Source: Cellulomonas wangsupingiae (GTDB lineage Bacteria; Actinomycetota; Actinomycetes; Actinomycetales; Cellulomonadaceae). Taken from it: 64,000 bases of DNA. Positions 33,656 to 43,065 of this stretch are shown in pieces (position 1 is the stretch's first letter; every line of letters starts with the position of its first letter). The DNA lies in NCBI RefSeq assembly GCF_024508275.1, contig NZ_CP101989.1:868001-932000 (forward strand), read 5' to 3'. A program made the position numbers and the translations under genes. The notes under the pieces were generated by a model that saw only the letters and a list, made by a program, of their open reading frames with translations, had not been told where the DNA came from and made no database searches.

Positions 33656-36223
33656 GTGCCCCGTCGCCACCGCATGCGCACCGCGCTCGTCGTCACCGCC
33701 GTCGTCGTCGTGGTCGCGCTGGTGACCTCCGCGCTCGCGACCGCGCTCGTGCTGCGGCGCCCCCTGCCGGACGTCCAGGGCACCCAGCGGCTGCCCGGGC
33801 TGGGTGCGGAGGTCCAGGTCACGCGCGACGCGCGCGGCGTGCCGACCGTCGTGGCCGAGACACCGCACGACCTGTTCCTCGCCCAGGGCTACGTGTCCGC
33901 GCAGGACCGGTTCTTCGAGATGGACTACCGCCGGCACGTGACGGCGGGTCGCCTCTCGGAGCTCGTCGGGGTGAACGAGGACGCGCTCGCCTCGGACAAG
34001 GTGGTGCGCACGCTCGGCTGGCGCGTCGTGGCGGAGCAGGAGTGGGCCCTGCTGTCCGACACGACGCGGGCGCACCTGCAGGCCTACGCCGACGGCGTCA
34101 ACGCCTACCTGGAGGACCGCGACCCGGGGTCCATCGCCATGGAGTACACGGTGCTCGGCCTGCGGGTCCCGCAGCGGGCCCCCGAGCCGTGGGACCCGGT
34201 CGACTCGCTCGCCTGGCTCAAGGCCATGGCCTGGGACCTGCGCTCCAACTACGACCGCGAGCTGTCGCGGGCGATCACGTACCAGTCCGTGCCCGACGTC
34301 GCGCGCGTCGAGGAGCTCTTCCCGCCCTACCCGCAGGACCGCAACATGCCGATCCTGACGGCCGCGGAGCTGACGGCGGGCGTGCAGCCCGCCGTCGCGG
34401 TGGACCTGGACCTGACGGCGTCGGACCTCCAGGACGCGCTCGCGTCGGCCGACCGGGCGCTCGCCGCCGTGCCGCACCTCGTGGGTGAGGGCGAGGGCGT
34501 CGGGTCGAACTCGTGGGTCGTGTCCGGCGAGCACACGGTGTCCGGCAAGCCGATCCTGGCCAACGACCCGCACCTGGGCATCTCCGCGCCCGGCATCTGG
34601 TCCCAGGTCGGGCTGCGGTGCGCGGACGTGTCGGAGGCCTGCCCCTACGACGTCACCGGGTTCGCCCTGGCGGGCCTGCCGGGCGTGGTCATCGGCCACA
34701 ACGGCGCGCTCGCGTGGGGCCTGACCAACATGGGCGCCGACGTCACCGACTTCTTCCTCGAGCGGATCGACCGCGACGGTGCGCGCGTCGACGGCGGGCA
34801 CGAGCAGCTGGGCGCGCGGATGGAGACCATCGAGGTGGCCGGCGGCGACGACGTCGAGATCGCGATCCTCAGCACCCGGCACGGCCCCATCGTGTCCGAC
34901 GTCCTGCCGGTGAACCCGGCCGCGCAGGCACCCGTGCCGGCCGACGCACCGGGGACGCGCTTCGCCGTGTCGCTGGCGTGGACGGCGCTCGAGCCCGGCC
35001 GCACGGTCGACGCCCTCTTCTCGCTCATGACCGCGGACGACGCCGACGACGTCGCCGCGGCCGCCGCGCTGTTCGACGTGCCGTCCCAGAACATCGTGTT
35101 CGCGACGACCGACGGCCGGATCGGCTACCAGGCCCCGGGGCGGATCCCTGTGCGTGCGGCCGTGGACGGGCCCGTGCCGTCGGACGGCACGTGGCCCCGG
35201 CCGGGCTGGGACTCGCGCTACGACTGGCAGGGCTGGGTGGACCCGGCGGCGATGCCCCGCACGCTCGACCCGGCCGAGGGGTTCGTCGTCGCGGCGAACC
35301 AGGCCGTCACCCCCGCGGGCGTCGGCCCGTTCCTCGGCAGGGACGTCGACTACGGCTACCGCTCGCAGCGGATCCGCGACCTGCTGACGGCGCGCATCGC
35401 CGAGGCGCAGCCCGTCGACGTCGCGTCGACGGCCGACCTGCAGACGGACCAGCGCAGCCCGTACGCGCAGGTGCTCGTGCCGGCGCTGCTCGAGATCACC
35501 GTGGAGGACCCGTTCGACCGGCGCGGCCAGCAGCTGCTGCGCGACTGGGACCAGGTGATGGACGTCGACTCCGCCGCGGGCATGTACTTCGCGGCCGTGT
35601 GGGCCGACGTCCTGGAGCTCACGTTCGCCGACGACCTGCCGGAGGGGCACGGGCCCACGGGCGACTCCCGCTGGCTGGAGGTCGTCCGGACGATGCTCGA
35701 GAACCCCACGTCCCCGTGGTGGGACGACAGGTCCACCCCGGGTGTCGTCGAGGGGCGTGACGACGTCCTCGCCCGCGCGCTCGTCCAGGCGCGGCGGCAG
35801 CTCACGGCGCAGATCGGCAGCCGCACCGACGACTGGGCGTGGGGCCTGCTGCACGTCGCCGCACCGCAGCACCCCGTCCTGGGCGGCGACGGCTCGCCCG
35901 ACATCGTCCGCCGCGTCGTCAACCCGTCGCCGCAGCGGGTCGGCGGTGGCTCGTCCATCGTCGACGCGAGCGGGTGGGACGCGTCGTCCGGGTCGTTCGC
36001 CGTGACGTCGGCGGCGTCGATGCGCATGGTCGTCGACCTGGGCGACCTCGACGCCTCCACGTGGGTCAACCTCACCGGCACGTCGGGGCACCCGGCCAGC
36101 AGCCACTACGACGACCAGCTGGAGGCGTGGGCGCAGGGCCGCCAGTTCCCGTGGCCGTACTCCGGGGTGGCCGTCGAGGCGGACGCGGTGGACCGCCAGA
36201 CGCTGGCACCGGCCGAGGGCTGA
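33656..36223 (+). CDS. Penicillin acylase family Ntn-hydrolase, membrane-anchored or secreted
   Basis: An 855-residue precursor. GTG at 33656 or ATG at 33674 starts it; both give an N-terminal hydrophobic segment (TALVVTAVVVVVALVTSALA). The alpha chain runs to about residue 283; autocleavage before Ser284 in GSNSWVVSG would free the beta-chain nucleophile. The next motif is LANDPHLG. Such enzymes hydrolyse amides, including acyl-homoserine lactones, cyclic lipopeptides and penicillins; the substrate is unknown. The CIRCE element 44 bases upstream suggests heat-shock control. Confidence 0.88.
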   Translation: MPRRHRMRTALVVTAVVVVVALVTSALATALVLRRPLPDVQGTQRLPGLGAEVQVTRDARGVPTVVAETPHDLFLAQGYVSAQDRFFEMDYRRHVTAGRLSELVGVNEDALASDKVVRTLGWRVVAEQEWALLSDTTRAHLQAYADGVNAYLEDRDPGSIAMEYTVLGLRVPQRAPEPWDPVDSLAWLKAMAWDLRSNYDRELSRAITYQSVPDVARVEELFPPYPQDRNMPILTAAELTAGVQPAVAVDLDLTASDLQDALASADRALAAVPHLVGEGEGVGSNSWVVSGEHTVSGKPILANDPHLGISAPGIWSQVGLRCADVSEACPYDVTGFALAGLPGVVIGHNGALAWGLTNMGADVTDFFLERIDRDGARVDGGHEQLGARMETIEVAGGDDVEIAILSTRHGPIVSDVLPVNPAAQAPVPADAPGTRFAVSLAWTALEPGRTVDALFSLMTADDADDVAAAAALFDVPSQNIVFATTDGRIGYQAPGRIPVRAAVDGPVPSDGTWPRPGWDSRYDWQGWVDPAAMPRTLDPAEGFVVAANQAVTPAGVGPFLGRDVDYGYRSQRIRDLLTARIAEAQPVDVASTADLQTDQRSPYAQVLVPALLEITVEDPFDRRGQQLLRDWDQVMDVDSAAGMYFAAVWADVLELTFADDLPEGHGPTGDSRWLEVVRTMLENPTSPWWDDRSTPGVVEGRDDVLARALVQARRQLTAQIGSRTDDWAWGLLHVAAPQHPVLGGDGSPDIVRRVVNPSPQRVGGGSSIVDASGWDASSGSFAVTSAASMRMVVDLGDLDASTWVNLTGTSGHPASSHYDDQLEAWAQGRQFPWPYSGVAVEADAVDRQTLAPAEG

Positions 36224-36241
36224 ACCCGGGCCGCGCGCGTG

Positions 36242-36907
36242 TCAGGCGTCGGCGTCGGGCTGCGGCCCCAGCCGACGCCAGCCGTCCGGCGTCGCCACGG
36301 CGGTGACGGTCAGGTCGTGCGGCTCGCGGGGGACGACGTCGAGGAGCTCGTCCTCGTGGACCAGTGCGATCACCGGGGCGCCGGGCCGCACGTGCGTCAG
36401 CACGCGGTCGTACCAGCCCCCGCCCTGCCCGAGGCGGCCGCCCGCGACGTCCACCGCGAGCGCGGGGACGAGGACCACGTCGGCGTCCGCCAGGGTCGCG
36501 GCGCCGAGCGGCGGGCCGCTCGGCTCCGGGGGGCGGCCCGGTGCGCGCTCCCGCAGGTCGTCGCGGCCGGCGTACTCGGCCCAGTCGCGCTGCAGACCGG
36601 TGCCCAGCACCGGCATGAGCAGCCGGACGCCGCGCGCGGCGAGCTCGTCGAGGATCGGGCCGGTGCCCGGCTCGGTGGGACGCGAGGCGTACACGCTCAC
36701 GCAGCGCGCCGCGGCGACCTCGGGGATGGTCAGGAGGACCTGCGCGAGCTGCTCCGCGACCTCGGCGCGACGTCGCGCCGACCGGTGGTTGCGTCGGGCG
36801 CGCACCTGGCGCCGCAGACGGTCCTTGTCCTCGGACATGTCGCGAGGCCGGGGGTTCCCGACGGTCGCCTCGTCGACGTGCCAGGGGGGCTGGGCGGCGG
36901 TGCTCAT
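36242..36907 (-). CDS. 5-formyltetrahydrofolate cyclo-ligase
   Basis: A 221-residue protein. ATP and folate motifs are visible: LRRQVRARRNHR near the N-terminus and GRLGQGGGWYDRVL with VPALAVD near the C-terminus. It converts 5-formyl-THF to 5,10-methenyl-THF with ATP. It converges with the acylase gene and is divergent from glp/moeA. The N-terminus is about 20 residues longer than usual, so the ATG at 36839 (MSEDKDRLRR) may be the true start. Confidence 0.88.
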   Translation of the reverse strand: MSTAAQPPWHVDEATVGNPRPRDMSEDKDRLRRQVRARRNHRSARRRAEVAEQLAQVLLTIPEVAAARCVSVYASRPTEPGTGPILDELAARGVRLLMPVLGTGLQRDWAEYAGRDDLRERAPGRPPEPSGPPLGAATLADADVVLVPALAVDVAGGRLGQGGGWYDRVLTHVRPGAPVIALVHEDELLDVVPREPHDLTVTAVATPDGWRRLGPQPDADA

Positions 36908-37029
36908 GTCACCAGTGTCGCAAACGTCGCGCCCGCCACGATCGTCCCGCTCCGTTCCGTGGTGCACCGGGCCGGTGCCGAGGGGCGCGGCGACCCCGGC
37001 GCGAGCCGCCGACCGGGCACAATGCGCGC

Positions 37030-38274
37030 ATGAGATCGGTCCAGGACCACCTCGCCGCCGTGCTCGCGGCCGCAGGCCCGGTGCCCCCGCTCGACGTCGT
37101 GCTCCACGACGCGTCGGGCTGCATCCTGGCGGCGGACGTCGTCGCGCCCGTCGACGTGCCGGCCGTGCCGGTGGCCACCCGGGACGGGTACGCCGTCGCC
37201 GCGGACGACACGTACGGCGCGGGAGCGCACGGCCCCGACCTGCCGGTCGCGCACGACCTGCACGCCGGCAGCCCGGCGGGCCTGCGGCACGTGCCCGGGA
37301 CGGCCGTGCGCGTGGCCTCGGGGGCGCCGCTGCCGCTCGGGGCGGACGCGGTGGTGCCGATCGAGGAGACGGACCGCGGGCAGGCCCGGGTCGCGTTCCA
37401 GCGCGTGGCCGTCGCGGGGCAGCACGTGCGGTACGCGGGGGCGGACGTCCGTGCGGGCGAGCTCGTCCTGACGGCGGGCACGCGGCTCGGGGCCCGGCAG
37501 ATCGCGCTCGCCGCGGCGATGGGCCGCGGGCGCCTGACCGTGCACCCGACGCCGCGCGTCGTGCTGCTGTCGGTCGGCAGCGAGCTCGTCGAACCGACGA
37601 CCGCGGCCCGCCCCGGCACGGTGTTCGAGGTCGACGGGCACGCCCTCGAGGCCGCGGTGCGCGACGCCGGTGCGACACCCGTGCGCGTCGGCGCCGTCCC
37701 CGACGAGCAGGCCGTGCTGCGCGAGGCGCTCGAGGACCAGCTCGTGCGGGCGGACCTCGTCGTGCTCACCGGCGGCCTGTCCGAGCTCGCGCACGACACC
37801 GTCAAGGACGTCCTCGCGCCGCTCGGCACGGTCCGGATCGACCAGGTGGCCATGACGCCCGGCCTGCGGCACGGCTTCGGGACCGTCGGTGCGCTGGGCC
37901 TCGACGCGGGGGAGCGGGGTGGCCGCACCGTCCCGCTGTTCGCGCTGCAGGGGCACCCCGTCGCCGCGCAGGTGTCCTTCGAGGTGTTCGTCCGGCCGGC
38001 GCTGCGCGCGATGGCCGGGCACACCGAGCTGTTCCGCCCCTCGGTGACCGCGACCGCCACGCACGGGTGGGCGTCGCCGCCCGGGCTCCGGCAGTTCGTC
38101 CCGGCGACCGTGCTCGGGTCGCCCGACGAGGGGTACCGTGCGACGCCGATCGGTGACCCGTCGGCGCCGTCGACGACCGCGCTCTCGCACGCGAACGCGC
38201 TGGCCGTCGTCGGCGAGGGCGACGTGACGGTGCACCCGGGGTCGGTCGTGCACTGCCTGGTGCTGGAGGGGTGA
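37030..38274 (+). CDS. glp: Gephyrin-like molybdotransferase (Glp/MoeA family), probable divisome protein
   Basis: A 414-residue MoeA-family protein. The four-domain layout is present (VATRDGYAVAADD, VVPIEETD, LLSVGSELVEP, FEVDGHALEAAVRDAG). Catalytic-type motifs deviate from metabolic MoeA: GGLSELAHDTVKD in place of the usual G-VS-GDYD, and QGHPVAAQ in place of PGNPVSA. It is followed by an acetyltransferase gene and sepX/glpR, the arrangement described for corynebacterial Glp, a gephyrin-like protein that binds FtsZ and the membrane receptor GlpR. A molybdenum-cofactor role is not excluded. Confidence 0.8.
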   Translation: MRSVQDHLAAVLAAAGPVPPLDVVLHDASGCILAADVVAPVDVPAVPVATRDGYAVAADDTYGAGAHGPDLPVAHDLHAGSPAGLRHVPGTAVRVASGAPLPLGADAVVPIEETDRGQARVAFQRVAVAGQHVRYAGADVRAGELVLTAGTRLGARQIALAAAMGRGRLTVHPTPRVVLLSVGSELVEPTTAARPGTVFEVDGHALEAAVRDAGATPVRVGAVPDEQAVLREALEDQLVRADLVVLTGGLSELAHDTVKDVLAPLGTVRIDQVAMTPGLRHGFGTVGALGLDAGERGGRTVPLFALQGHPVAAQVSFEVFVRPALRAMAGHTELFRPSVTATATHGWASPPGLRQFVPATVLGSPDEGYRATPIGDPSAPSTTALSHANALAVVGEGDVTVHPGSVVHCLVLEG

Positions 38275-38320
38275 ACGTGCAGCCGGACGGAACCTTGACC
38301 ACGACCCGGGAGGGGTGAGC

Positions 38321-38926
38321 GTGGCTGTCGGGTGGCCCGCCGTCCTCGTCGACGGCGACGTGCGGCTGCGGCCGCTGCGCCGCCGGGACGCGGACGCGTG
38401 GATGGCGCTGCGGGCGCGCAACCTCGGCTGGCTGGAGCCGTGGGACGCGACCAGCCCCGAGCCGGTGAAGGGACCGCGGCCGACGTTCGGGCAGTTCGTG
38501 CGGGCGCTCGGGGCGCAGGCGCGCGAGGGGTCGGCGCTGCCCTTCGCGGTGGAGCGCGGCGGTGAGCTCGTGGGGCAGCTGACGGTCTCCTCGATCCAGT
38601 ACGGCTCGTTGCGCTCGGGCTCCATCGGGTACTGGGTGTCCCGGGACGCCGCCGGCCAGGGGATCACCCCGACGGCCGTGGCGCTCGCGACCGACCACTG
38701 CTTCCGGGTGCTCGGGCTCCACCGTGTCGAGGTCAACATCCGGCCGGAGAACGGCCCGTCGCTGCGCGTCGTCGAGAAGCTCGGGTTCCGCGACGAAGGG
38801 CTGCGCCTGCGGTACCTGCACATCCGCGGGCAGTGGTGCGACCACCGGTCGTTCGCGCTCACGGTCGAGGACGTGCCCGAGGGGCTCGTCGAGCGGTGGC
38901 ACCGCAGGCGCCTGCAGGGGCACTAG
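38321..38926 (+). CDS. GNAT acetyltransferase (RimJ/RimL-like)
   Basis: A 201-residue protein. GTG at 38321 has GGGAGG correctly spaced; the GTG at 38315 is too close to it. The GNAT acetyl-CoA region is seen in GYWVSRDAAGQGITPTAVAL and HRVEVNIRPENGPSLRVVEK. It resembles ribosomal-protein N-acetyltransferases, but the substrate is unknown. It sits between glp and sepX/glpR, where a rimJ-type gene is commonly found in actinobacteria. Confidence 0.85.
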   Translation: MAVGWPAVLVDGDVRLRPLRRRDADAWMALRARNLGWLEPWDATSPEPVKGPRPTFGQFVRALGAQAREGSALPFAVERGGELVGQLTVSSIQYGSLRSGSIGYWVSRDAAGQGITPTAVALATDHCFRVLGLHRVEVNIRPENGPSLRVVEKLGFRDEGLRLRYLHIRGQWCDHRSFALTVEDVPEGLVERWHRRRLQGH

Positions 38927-39006
38927 CACCGTCCGGAGACGGAACGCGGGCGCGACACGCCGCACCGGTGCGGCGCCGGGGGCGCCGGGCACCCTACCGT
39001 CGTGAC

Positions 39007-40113
39007 GTGAATGAACTCGCAGGCCCCGCAGCGCTCGCGCTCGTGGGTCTGTGGGCGGCGTATCTGGTGCCGCACCACCTGCGGCACCGTCAACGGTTGC
39101 TGGAGGCTCGGGCCGACGACCGGTTCTCCGCGGGTCTGCGCGTCGTCGCGGTGGCGAGCAGCACGCGCCGCCGGCTGGGGCGCGGGGCTGCGGCGGCCGG
39201 GATGTGGGGACCGAGCACGTCGGCACTGCTGACCCCGGGGACGGGGGTGCCGACGGCGTACGTCGGCACGCTGACAGGAGGCACCACCGTGGATCGACCG
39301 CACGCCACACCCGAGCGCATCTCCGCCGAGGCCGCACGCCGGCTCGCGCAGGCGCGTGCCGCCCGGGCGGCGTCCGCTGCCCGTCGCGGGGCCGCCGCGC
39401 GCCGCCGCGGGCTGCTCGCGGCCGTCCTCGTCGCCGCGTCCGTCGCCGGCTGGGTCATGGCGGGCGTCGCGCCCGCCGTGACGTGGGTCGTCGGCGCCGT
39501 CCCGACGGTGCTGCTCGCGTCCGTCGTCGTCCTCGGGCGGCGTGCCGTGATCGCCGGTCATGCCGCCGACGCGCAGTGGGCGCGGACGATCGAGCGCGAG
39601 GAGCGGCTCGCCGCGCGTCCGCGCACCGGTGCGACGGCCGTCGTGCGGCCGCGCACGGGCGCGACGCCCGCCGTGACCGCCGACCCCGGTGCCCCCGTGC
39701 CGCTGGTGACCGGTCACGCGGTCCGGCCGTCGGACGCGCACACCGAGGTCTTCGAGCGGATCGTCGAGGACCGCGGCGAGTCCGCAGGCCCGGCGCGGCA
39801 CGCGACCGGCCAGGTGCCGGTGGTGCGACGCGCCGCGGGCACCGCCCAGGACGGCGCCGGCGACGAGCAGGACTCCGAGTGGTCGCCCGTGCGCGTGCCG
39901 AAGCCGACGTACACGATGAAGGCGCCGGCGCCACGCCGCGAGCCCGCACCCCTGGGGGAGGCCGACGCGGAGGCGTCGACGGCCCGCCGCCCCGCCGACG
40001 CGCCGACGACCGCGGACACCGCGCCCGCAGCGGAGTCGGAGCCCGCCGCCGTCACGACCGGCAGCATCGACCTCAACGCGGTGCTGGCGCGCCGCCGCGC
40101 GGCCGGCCAGTAG
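39007..40113 (+). CDS. sepX: Divisome protein SepX/GlpR
   Basis: A 368-residue protein. The N-terminal segment NELAGPAALALVGLWAAYLV followed by PHHLRHR matches the SepX/GlpR start. A second pair of membrane segments lies near residues 138-178. The cytoplasmic tail is low-complexity with RTGATAVVRPRTGATPAV repeats and ends SIDLNAVLARRRAAGQ. SepX of Streptomyces and GlpR of Corynebacterium tether FtsZ-ring components to the membrane; GlpR binds Glp. Start GTG 39007 was chosen from that conserved N-terminus. Confidence 0.82.
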   Translation: MNELAGPAALALVGLWAAYLVPHHLRHRQRLLEARADDRFSAGLRVVAVASSTRRRLGRGAAAAGMWGPSTSALLTPGTGVPTAYVGTLTGGTTVDRPHATPERISAEAARRLAQARAARAASAARRGAAARRRGLLAAVLVAASVAGWVMAGVAPAVTWVVGAVPTVLLASVVVLGRRAVIAGHAADAQWARTIEREERLAARPRTGATAVVRPRTGATPAVTADPGAPVPLVTGHAVRPSDAHTEVFERIVEDRGESAGPARHATGQVPVVRRAAGTAQDGAGDEQDSEWSPVRVPKPTYTMKAPAPRREPAPLGEADAEASTARRPADAPTTADTAPAAESEPAAVTTGSIDLNAVLARRRAAGQ

Positions 40114-40216
40114 CCCTCGTCCCGGCGGCGCGTGTGACGTGCGCCGCAACGGTCGTGGGGCGTGCTCCCGGTTTCCGCAGCGGGGCGCGGTGATGCTAGT
40201 GTGATCCCCGCTTCAA

Positions 40217-40291
<75 letters not shown>

Positions 40292-40313
40292 CTGTGATGT
40301 CGCAGGACATCAG

Positions 40314-40346
40314 CAGCAGGCCGGACCCTCAGGGTCCGGCCTGCTG
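40314..40346 (+). terminator. Terminator after tRNA-Ala
   Basis: A perfect 15-bp GC-rich stem (40314-40328 with 40332-40346) with loop TCA, followed by GCGTTT. It lies 24 bases after the tRNA. Confidence 0.85.
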
Positions 40347-40532
40347 GCGTTTCCGGGGGTGGGCGTCCCTGCCGCCCCGTGGCCACGGTGCGGGGGAGGC
40401 GGCGGTCTCATCCGAACGGGTCTCTCGTTCGCCTCATGGGGCGAGGCGCGCGCTGATAGTTTCCGGACACATCGCGTGGACGCGTGGCCGGTGGCGCGCA
40501 CACGCTGCCCGCGACCCGGCGAGGGGCCCCCA

Positions 40533-41489
40533 GTGAACGATCGACGTGCAGACGGACGTGGGACGAAGATGTGGGGAACGGCGGTGCTCACCGTCGGCTT
40601 GCTGGCGCTCGGTGCGTCGACCGCCGCGGCCGCCCCGGTCGGTCGAGAGGCCAGCCCGGGAGACGGCTTCACCGCTCCGACGAGCAGCGACCAGTTCGCC
40701 ACCCAGCTCGGCATCAGCACGGTGTGCGCCGACGGCGGCGTCGCCGCCGCGGTCTACTCCACGATGAAGGCGGGCACGCCCTGGTCGGTCGGTGACGGCC
40801 TGATGTACATCGGCGGCGAGCGGGCCACGATCACCCGCCCGAGCTCCGGTGAGGAGTTCGGGTACAGCTTCGAGGACATCCTCTACCTCGAGAGCGTCCC
40901 CGAGCTGTGGCTCATGGACCCCGACGAGGGGGACGGCATGACGATCGCCGAGGGCGACGTGGCGACGGTCCGCTACGCGATCGGCGACAACCAGGAGGAC
41001 GGCATCCCGGTCTCCACCACGCTGGACTGCTCCGCACCGGGCGCCGTCTTCCGGTTCTGGAGCCCGCGGTTCGACAACGCCCACTTCTTCACGACGAGCT
41101 ACGCCGAGGCGGCGCACATCATCGGCGGCGACAGCAACTGGCAGTACGAGGGTGTCGCGTTCCGTGGGGCCCCGCTGGTCGACGGCACGTGCACGCAGGG
41201 CGAGGCGGTCCACCGCTTCTACTCGCCGGTCTTCCAGTCGCACTTCTTCACGAAGAGCGAGTCCGAGAAGGCGCACATCGTCGCGAACGACCGGAACTGG
41301 AGCTACGAGGGCGTCGCGTACTGCGCGGCCGCCTCCCCGGCCGCCGGCACGACCCCGCTCCACCGCTTCTGGAGCCCCGCCTTCGGCAAGCACTTCTTCA
41401 CCGCCGACCAGGGCGAGGCCGACCACATCCGCGCCAACGACCGCAACTGGACCTACGAGGGCGTCGCCTACCACGTCTGGGGTGCCTGA
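40533..41489 (+). CDS. Secreted protein with three DUF5648 repeats
   Basis: A 318-residue protein with signal peptide (WGTAVLTVGLLALGASTAAA, residues 13-32). Residues about 35-165 are an acidic domain of unknown type. Three repeats of about 45 residues follow, each of the form HRFWSPxFxxHFFT ... NDRNWxYEGVAY, with about ten residues between. The repeats probably form a small beta-propeller-like or glycan-binding unit. It is a neighbour of the GH6 cellulase (convergent), which fits a role in binding polysaccharide, but this is inference. An internal ATG at 40569 is an alternative start. Confidence 0.8.
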   Translation: MNDRRADGRGTKMWGTAVLTVGLLALGASTAAAAPVGREASPGDGFTAPTSSDQFATQLGISTVCADGGVAAAVYSTMKAGTPWSVGDGLMYIGGERATITRPSSGEEFGYSFEDILYLESVPELWLMDPDEGDGMTIAEGDVATVRYAIGDNQEDGIPVSTTLDCSAPGAVFRFWSPRFDNAHFFTTSYAEAAHIIGGDSNWQYEGVAFRGAPLVDGTCTQGEAVHRFYSPVFQSHFFTKSESEKAHIVANDRNWSYEGVAYCAAASPAAGTTPLHRFWSPAFGKHFFTADQGEADHIRANDRNWTYEGVAYHVWGA

Positions 41490-41501
41490 GCACTCGTGCG
41501 G

Positions 41502-41531
41502 CCGCGTGCCCGCCGGACGGCGGGCACGCGG
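41502..41531. terminator. Bidirectional hairpin terminator
   Basis: A perfect 13-bp stem (41502-41514 with 41519-41531) and loop GGAC between the convergent DUF5648 and GH6 genes. Confidence 0.7.
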
Positions 41532-41565
41532 CACGGGCGTCCCGTGCGGTGGCGCAGGGCCCGCC

Positions 41566-43065
41566 CTACCAGCCCGCCCGTGCGCTCAGCCCCAGCAGGT
41601 ACGCCTCCCAGAACCTGCCCGCGGCCGGCCCGCCGTTGCACGCGCCGTCGGACCGGCCCGGCGTCTTGAGCCACAGGTCGGCGACGTGCGGTCCGGTGCC
41701 CGTGGCCCGCGGCGGGTGCCCGAGCGCGCGCCCCTCGGGGTTGCACCACACCGTGCCGGTCGGCCCGGCCAGCGGGCCGTTGCCGTTGCGGGACGTGTCG
41801 ACGACGAACGCGGCCCCACCGAGCAGCGTCGACACGTACGTGCCGTAGGCGACCTCGTGGGCGCTGGTCTGGAAGTTCGACGTGTTGACGGCGAACCCGG
41901 CCGCCCGGTCGACGCCCGCGGCGCGCAGGCGCTGCGCGATGTCGGTCAGGTGACGGGTGCTCCAGCCGAAGCTGTTGCTCGACGCCGCGTCCAGGTACAC
42001 CTCCGCGCCGGCGCCGGCGTACGCGCCGACCGAGTACCGCAGCAGGTCGAGGCGTTCGGTGCTGTCGCCGCACCGGTCCAGGTGCAGCAGCGCGTCGGGC
42101 TCGACGACGACGACGGCCCGCGATCCCGCGATCCCGGCCGCGACGGCGTCGACCCACGCGCGGTACCCGTCCGGCGTCGTGATGCCGCCCGAGGAGTGGC
42201 TGCCGCAGTCGCGGTCGGGGATCGCGTAGGTGACGAACACCGGCGTCGCCCGGGCCGCGGCCGCCGCCTGGGCGTACGCCCGCACCCGCGTCGTGTCGTC
42301 GGCGGGGCCCAGCCACCGGGCGGTGCCGCGACCGGCGGCCTTCTCCAGCAGCACCGCGTCGGCCGTGCGGCCCGACGCGCGCGCAGCGCGGGCCGCTACG
42401 GCCGCGTCGCCCGCGGGGTCCGCGTACGCGGGCCGGTCCCGCAGCGCCGTCCGGTGGACGCGCTCGCCCTCGCCGTCGGGCCGCGTGCCCCCGGCCCCCG
42501 GCAGCTGCGGCCGGGGCAGCGGCGCAGGAAGCGGCAGCGTCACCACCGCCGGCACCTTCGGGGCGGCCGGGGTCGGGGTGGACCAGACGCTCGCACCCGC
42601 GGTCGAGATGAGGTACACCCGCGCGTGGTCCTTGACGACCAGACGGGCACCCGGGGACGCCGCGCCCGCGCTCCACAGCACGTCGCCACCCGTGACGACC
42701 TGCAGGTCGCCGGCCGGGGTCACCGCCGCGTGGGCGCCGGGGGTCGTCGTCGCCGTCCGCCACACCACGGCCGAGGCGCGCGTCAGCACGAGGTCGCCGT
42801 CGCCGCGCATCGTCAGCCGGACGTCGCCGACCGCGATCGACTCCTCCGCCCGCAGCACTCCACCCGACAGCACCCGGTCGGCGACGCCCGCCGCGCGCCC
42901 GTCACCCGTCGGGAGGTCGCGCACCTGGGCCTCACGCACGGCGGGCCCGGCAGTCGCCGGCAGGGGGACCAGGGCGGTCGTGGCCGCCAGGGCGGCGCCG
43001 ACGGCCACGACGGCGCCCGTCAGCAGGCGGGACAGGGCGGAGGTGCGGGGCATCGGCGCAGACAT
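41566..43065 (-). CDS. Secreted GH6 cellulase with N-terminal bulb-type lectin domain
   Basis: A 499-residue protein. Start ATG 43065 has GAGGAAG upstream. Signal peptide about 1-40. Residues about 47-155 form a bulb-type (mannose-binding) lectin unit with repeats LTMRGDGDLVLTRASAVVWR and VTPAGDLQVVTGGDVLWSAG. The GH6 domain (about 185-499) contains PDRDCGSHSSGG with the catalytic Asp, VVVVEPDALLHL and ADLWLKTPGRSDG. GH6 enzymes cut beta-1,4-glucan by inversion. Lectin plus GH6 in place of a CBM2 is unusual for a Cellulomonas-like cellulase. Confidence 0.88.
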   Translation of the reverse strand: MSAPMPRTSALSRLLTGAVVAVGAALAATTALVPLPATAGPAVREAQVRDLPTGDGRAAGVADRVLSGGVLRAEESIAVGDVRLTMRGDGDLVLTRASAVVWRTATTTPGAHAAVTPAGDLQVVTGGDVLWSAGAASPGARLVVKDHARVYLISTAGASVWSTPTPAAPKVPAVVTLPLPAPLPRPQLPGAGGTRPDGEGERVHRTALRDRPAYADPAGDAAVAARAARASGRTADAVLLEKAAGRGTARWLGPADDTTRVRAYAQAAAAARATPVFVTYAIPDRDCGSHSSGGITTPDGYRAWVDAVAAGIAGSRAVVVVEPDALLHLDRCGDSTERLDLLRYSVGAYAGAGAEVYLDAASSNSFGWSTRHLTDIAQRLRAAGVDRAAGFAVNTSNFQTSAHEVAYGTYVSTLLGGAAFVVDTSRNGNGPLAGPTGTVWCNPEGRALGHPPRATGTGPHVADLWLKTPGRSDGACNGGPAAGRFWEAYLLGLSARAGW

